Source: Adineta steineri (taxonomy: Eukaryota; Rotifera; Eurotatoria; Adinetida; Adinetidae). From it: DNA of 64,000 nt. Positions 60,101 through 64,000 of this stretch are shown one piece after another. The position numbers and the translations under genes are program-made. The stretch lies in assembly GCA_905250115.1 (NCBI GenBank), contig CAJNOI010000057.1:172162-236161 (forward strand), in the 5' to 3' direction. The notes beneath the pieces were generated by a model. It had not been told where the DNA came from. It worked only from the letters and a program-made list of their open reading frames with translations, and did no database searches. Numbering within the stretch: the first letter of the stretch is position 1; each line of letters begins with the position of its first letter.

Positions 60101-60782
60101 TAAAATGATTTAGGAATTTTTGAAGTAACATCTTTGATTAAATGTAATGTTTCTTTATTTGCTAATTGAGCACAAGCATTGAATAAAAGAATGATAATAA
60201 CTTCATCAGGATTTTTTATTTCATTGAAAAGATCGATTGCTTTATTTGCTTGATTAGTTTTAATATAACCTAAAAAAAAAAAGAACTAATTTACGATAAT
60301 TCGAACTACGAAAAGTTTTACCTTTCATCATTGCTGCATACATTGACAAGGACTTTTTTGTTGCTGTGTCGAATAATAATTCAGCATTTATTGTATCACC
60401 ACATTGCACTTTATTAGAAAAAAAACTAACAAAAAAGTTTTATTTATTAGAACTTACTATATAGATGAATTAATGATGCTAATATATAATCATCATCTTT
60501 TATACGTGAAGATATGAGATGATGAATCATTTTGCCATGTTGAATATCTTTGAGATGAGCACATGCTTTTAAAACTTGAGTAATATTAAAACTTGACAAC
60601 ATATTGGTATCATTTTTTATAAGTTTATCAAATAATTCAATTGTCTTGTTAAATTGTTTATTATCATTAAATGATTTCATTTGTTTACTCAAATTAACAT
60701 TAGGTTGAATATTCACTGAACGTTTAAAAACTAATAGAGATAATATACGATGATTTAATAATTTTATTGACATAAAAATCAT
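57194..60782 (-). CDS. Plant-type PLS-class pentatricopeptide repeat protein with C-terminal DYW deaminase domain
   Basis: Twelve exons on the minus strand: 60782-60458, 60408-60322, 60269-59973, 59920-59624, 59567-59271, 59217-58700, 58636-58555, 58491-58301, 58241-58148, 57940-57696, 57634-57376, 57309-57194; 935 aa, every junction in phase. Basic/hydrophobic N-terminus (SIKLLNHRILSLLVFKRSVN) suggests mitochondrial import. PPR motifs of the P-L-S type repeat across residues about 30-810 (FNACAQLANKEAL, LLFDKTLNKTVPMYGAMMKG, LNACSHSGLIDEARLIF). An E region (YTTMVDCLSRASLFIEAEKF) leads to a DYW domain from about 811: H866-S-E868, 25 residues, then C894-KD-C897 (deaminase zinc site), then CEIIVRDANRIHHFYKNGQC and the end CSCKDYF in place of DYW. 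Plant DYW proteins edit organelle C to U at sites read by their PPR tract. Editing in mitochondria is inferred. Confidence 0.92.
59271..60269 (-). repeat. Three tandem duplicated 297-bp PPR exons with introns
   Basis: Exons 60269-59973, 59920-59624 and 59567-59271 are each exactly 297 bp, start after ..AG with GTTAT, end ATGATGAAAG|GTAA and are separated by 52- and 56-bp introns. Each codes the same 99-residue PPR block (GY...LFNEIKNPDE..., FNACAQLA, MYGAMMKG). They are exon-plus-intron duplicates within the PPR-DYW gene. Confidence 0.9.
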
Positions 60783-61844
60783 TATTTTATAAATTATTTC
60801 TATTTAAAAGAAACGTTTATTTGAATCTTGAATCTATTGGATATTATCTTGCGATTGATCAAAGATAATTTAACTGAAAAGTAATGATAGAGATTGAATG
60901 ATTCTAGAAAAACGAAAATAGAGATGTAAATTTATTAAAACTACAAGAAAAAAATCACACTAGAATCATGAAAGACATTTAAGAACCGTTTTCATTTAAT
61001 GAGCAGTGTCATTTATTTTCAATCAATTTATATTTAAGAAATTATTTTCATTGAAATGATAAAACTCTTCATCTTTTATGGAAAATTTTAGCTTACAGAT
61101 TTTGTAATAGTATCTGTCACTTATATCCTCATAGCATATGTATATCTTGATTAATGTATTTGTCCTACAATAAAATTTAAAAATTAATCAAATCTGTTTA
61201 ATACTCTCTCTCCTAAAGAAGAGTCTTGCAAATATAAATTATTTGCTTGCTTGCTAGTATGTCATCACTTCACTGATTGCTTGAAGGGTAATCGAGGTCG
61301 AGGAACACGAATCTGAAGTCAGATTTTTGAAATTGTTTGAATAATTAGTTCAATGGTTGTAAAGACGTTATTTCTACCAGAAAGAGTTTGAGCGAGTCTC
61401 AAGACGAGCGATTGGATATCATTCTCACCAAACAGAGCAATTTTATCTCAATAGATAATCTAAGTCCTATAAGTCTTGAAAAAACGAAAAAAGATGCTTA
61501 AATATTAATTATTGTATTTCCGTTTCTTCAAATTGTAACTAAGAACACAAACGGATTTGAACTCATTAAAAAGATTCATCGGTTTCAAGAACTGATCATT
61601 GGTGACATCTATTATTTAATTGTTTTTTTTTCGAAAGAGCTCAGCGACGACACTTTTCGTATGTATACCGTGATTTATCTATCGTTAATAATAATCAAAG
61701 ACAATTCGTTTGTAGAAAAGATATTGAATCTAGAAGTTTTTATTATGGTTGTCGGTCAGATGATGATTTCTTATATTCAAATGAACATGATATATGTTTA
61801 AAGCTTGGTACAGTATAAATTAAATCTGTTTTTTGTCGCCAAGA

Positions 61845-61882
61845 CAGGGTGTGGTACACCTACACTCACACCCACACTCTCA
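61845..61882. repeat. Telomere-like tract, C-rich strand
   Basis: CAGGGTGTGGTACACC is followed by CACTCACACCCACACTCTCA, an imperfect inverted arrangement whose right arm read inward is TGAGAGTGTGGGTGTGAG. Confidence 0.55.
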
Positions 61883-62355
61883 ATTAATCAATATATCAAC
61901 AGTTCACGCTGAATAAGATATGAGATTTTAATTAGCTTAGTAGAATTGATCAAAACAAAACGACCATTATTTACAATAGAAAGATTAATTTACATCTATT
62001 GAATTTTTAGCTTGTCAAGCACATTCATTATCTTTGTGTGATAAATTTTCACCATCGTTGTTTCTAGGAAAAGAGTAGAGCTTCAATTATGATGAGAATA
62101 AGTAAACTCAACCCGATCTTTATGGATTATAACGAAAGATTCATTATTACAATAAAGCTAAAACTTTTGAATTACTTCTTATGTATTACGGTTTTCTAAG
62201 CATAATCTATATATTTATATAATATCTGTTGTATATAACGTAACTTCCCGCGATACATATTTAACATTATAAGATTATCACAAATACTACAGTACTACTT
62301 AAAAATATTTGTAAGGCCTGTAAAACAATGTATATTTTTGATATCCTGCTTTTCT

Positions 62356-62424
62356 TGAGGGTGTGGGTGTGGATGTAGGTGTGCGTGTATGTCCGTTTCT
62401 GATTTTAACACACCCACGCCCGAG
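62356..62424. repeat. Telomere-like hairpin
   Basis: The left arm TGAGGGTGTGGGTGTGGATG faces a right arm ending CACACCCACGCCCGAG, across about 30 bp. Read inward, the right arm is CTCGGGCGTGGGTGTG. It is one of the clearest members of the dispersed set. Confidence 0.6.
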
Positions 62425-62726
62425 TCCAGATTGAATAACATCGTTGAAGGTTCAATGAAGTTTTTACTCTTCAGTGAACAAAGTCGATTCTTGTCGGAAT
62501 CATGTTCAATAAGATTCGTAAAAGAGTTTGTAGTAAGAATATTTATTTGTTGAAGATCATCTGAAATCATTAGAAAGAATGAAAGACCAATCGATAGTAA
62601 TGAAAGCTATACTATAGTAACAAGAATAGTAGATGACTGTGTAATGATCACTAGGATCTAAATGATAAGAAGGGAAAAAATCTTTGGCCGAAGAAGAAAA
62701 GTTGATATAGGAATGAGAAAAGAAAC

Positions 62727-63530
62727 TCATTTTTTGGCGATCAGACCGATCATGGAAGACTCGCGAACAAAGTCGTCGAAGAACGAAAAATTTTCGATCT
62801 TCGGATTACATTGAACAGGGACCCACTGAAGAGATGAAAAGCCACATTTCTTGAATAAAGTTTCATAAGTCGACGGAGAAAAATAATAGTTATAAAAAAC
62901 ACAACTGGAAGGCGCATCAGGATTCCAATAAAACGTATATTTGATTGGCTGCCCATCAATTAAAGTGTCGGCCAAATATTCTCGAACGAACATGTATTTC
63001 TTGTGCATCGGGTTGTTGAATCCTTCCATAGTAGAAAATGGATTTTCATTCATCGCATAAAATGATCCACCAGGTTTGAGCTGATCGAAAATACCTTTAA
63101 TCATTATACGGAGTTCGTCACATGTCTGAGCGTAATTCAAATAATACGCAGCAGTCACAATATCATACAAAGGCTCACTGATGGGCAAATCTTTTCCATC
63201 ACCATCAATATAATCGATATTCTGTTGCAATTGACTTTCGCATTGTTTAGCGATACCGATAATCGACGAACTAATGTCTACTCCACAGATGTAAGATGCT
63301 TCGGGAAATAACTCACGTAGTTTGCGGGTACAATGTCCATTACCACAAGCCATGTCCAGAATACGTGCACCTTTCCCAAGTTCAGGCTCGTTCTTCAATA
63401 ACATTACGTCGAAGAGTGTGTATTGTTCAACAGCAGTACGATGTGGTGCTTTTTTGACTTCCACATACTGTTCGGCTATCGAATCATAGATTTCTTTGGC
63501 ATCGTGTGATATATCAGCTACGACAGCCAT
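62727..63530 (-). CDS. Class I SAM-dependent methyltransferase
   Basis: Intronless 267-aa frame; ATG 63530 is the first Met. Motif I (SAM-binding glycine loop) is ILDMACGNGHCTRKLRELFP, the acidic residue at the end of strand 2 is in YICGVDISSSII, motif II is IDYIDGDGKDLPI, and the post-motif region is PLYDIVTAAYYLNYA then LKPGGSFYAMNENPF. This is the Methyltransf_11/25-type Rossmann fold; the acceptor-binding part (YTFYWNPDAPSSCVFYNYYF) does not reveal the substrate. No signal or TM, so cytosolic. Base use is less AT-rich than the flanking genes and there is no intron, which in bdelloids often accompanies genes acquired from bacteria or fungi; similarity searching would be needed to say. Small-molecule methylation is the likely role. 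Confidence 0.87.
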   Translation of the reverse strand: MAVVADISHDAKEIYDSIAEQYVEVKKAPHRTAVEQYTLFDVMLLKNEPELGKGARILDMACGNGHCTRKLRELFPEASYICGVDISSSIIGIAKQCESQLQQNIDYIDGDGKDLPISEPLYDIVTAAYYLNYAQTCDELRIMIKGIFDQLKPGGSFYAMNENPFSTMEGFNNPMHKKYMFVREYLADTLIDGQPIKYTFYWNPDAPSSCVFYNYYFSPSTYETLFKKCGFSSLQWVPVQCNPKIENFSFFDDFVRESSMIGLIAKK

Positions 63531-63703
63531 TTCTCTGCTTTGTTTGTCAAATGTGTTTGTGTGAAGGACTTCTCAATGCTTTTATCATTTCAGTGACACC
63601 TGATTCTACCTCACACTGATAACGCGACGCTCTTTGCAGCTTTAGTATGACGCCAGCTCTGTGCTCTGGTTTCATTTCTTGATAACAACCAAATCGAACC
63701 ATC

Positions 63704-63751
63704 TTGGGTGTGGGTGTTTGTGTGGGTGTGGGTATAAGTGTGAGTGTATGT
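63704..63751 (+). repeat. TGTGGG-like tract running into an assembly gap
   Basis: TTGGGTGTGGGTGTTTGTGT continues with GGGTGTGGGTATAAG and GTGAGTGTATGT up to the first N. It contains several TGTGGG/GGGTGT units. A longer repeat may be collapsed in the gap. Confidence 0.7.
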
Positions 63752-63851
63752 NNNNNNNNNNNNNNNNNNNNNNNNNNNNNNNNNNNNNNNNNNNNNNNNN
63801 NNNNNNNNNNNNNNNNNNNNNNNNNNNNNNNNNNNNNNNNNNNNNNNNNNN
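63752..63851. other. Assembly gap (100 N)
   Basis: Exactly 100 N, placeholder of unknown true size, directly after the telomere-like tract. Confidence 0.99.
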
Positions 63852-64000
63852 AATCAATATTTTTCTTTGCGCTATACCGTTCGAATACATCATATATTAT
63901 CTTTGCTCTTTTATGTTATCCTTCTGTTTTCTTTCGCTCGTTCTTTTATCTATATATTTATGAGTACATATATATATACAGCTCTTTTCAAAAAAAACTT

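Larger units (their letters stand above)
60783..62726. other. Intergenic region with two telomere-like tracts
   Basis: Upstream of the PPR-DYW gene (-) and downstream of the methyltransferase gene (-). AT-rich, no supported coding frame. The frame 62295-62570 is a His/Pro reading of the repeat. Telomere-like inverted tracts lie at 61845-61882 and 62356-62424. Confidence 0.45.
63531..64000. other. Upstream region of the methyltransferase, with gap
   Basis: It holds the methyltransferase promoter, a telomere-like tract (63704-63751) and the second gap. The frames spanning the N run are artefacts. Confidence 0.45.

Noticed and set aside
62295-62570. His/Pro-rich 91-aa frame (HAHLHPHPHPQE)
   Set aside because: It is a translation of the telomere-like CCCACA tract; no start context, splice site or homology is seen.

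Overview
The window is AT-rich animal nuclear DNA, most likely from a bdelloid rotifer (Adineta/Rotaria type). Four things point there. Most introns are about 45-65 bp with GT..AG ends. The proteins are metazoan (DMRT, teashirt, Rpn13, APLF, BNIP2-type BCH, mitochondrial phosphate carrier). Two typical bdelloid surface or secreted types occur: a Thr/Ser-rich kelch protein and a Cys-rich NHL propeller. There are also genes of non-animal character, above all a plant-type PPR-DYW protein, and scattered TGTGGG-like tracts, the repeat described for bdelloid telomeres. The species call is inference. Exon structures were assembled by hand; within every multi-exon model all internal junctions keep GT..AG and reading phase.

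Layout. 1-1950: end of a Thr/Ser-rich kelch-repeat gene. 2.5-4.0 kb: NHL-repeat gene broken by one in-frame TGA. 4.5-7.4 kb: LRR plus guanylate-kinase-like gene (LRGUK type). 9.5-11.0 kb: DMRT transcription factor. 12.1-13.0 kb (-): multipass membrane protein. 15.1-17.1 kb: mitochondrial phosphate carrier. 18.9-19.3 kb (-): small YbaY-like protein. 21.8-24.9 kb: 18-exon DD3-3-like membrane protein. 26.2-36.1 kb (-): large acidic BNIP2/PRUNE2-like BCH gene with two candidate first exons and a nested opposite-strand membrane-protein gene. 37.0-37.9 kb: LRR protein. 38.6-40.0 kb (-): CDP-alcohol phosphotransferase resembling ceramide phosphoethanolamine synthase. 41.0-42.7 kb (-): ADRM1/Rpn13. 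43.2-43.7 kb (-): two-TM protein. 44.0-45.3 kb (-): APLF-like DNA-repair protein. 46.8-48.4 kb: UBP zinc finger fused to a divergent, apparently dead deacetylase domain. 48.5-48.6 kb: assembly gap. 48.6-50.1 kb: teashirt-like zinc-finger gene, 5' end lost in the gap. 52.4-55.8 kb: intronless HEPN-TPR-Sel1-MYND gene. 57.2-60.8 kb (-): PPR-DYW gene. 62.7-63.5 kb (-): intronless methyltransferase. 63.75-63.85 kb: second gap.

Mobile DNA is sparse and non-autonomous: two copies of a hAT-like MITE (one with a perfect 8-bp target duplication), a 68-bp hAT-like micro-MITE with a perfect 8-bp duplication, and a 274-bp long-TIR element flanked by TA inside the phosphate-carrier intron. Small telomere-like (TGTGGG/CCCACA) inverted repeats recur between genes.

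The genes form no operon or single pathway. The strongest second-look items are the animal PPR-DYW gene (a candidate organellar C-to-U editing factor with an intact deaminase motif and three equal 297-bp exons), the UBP-pseudodeacetylase, the HEPN-MYND protein and the telomere-like hairpins.
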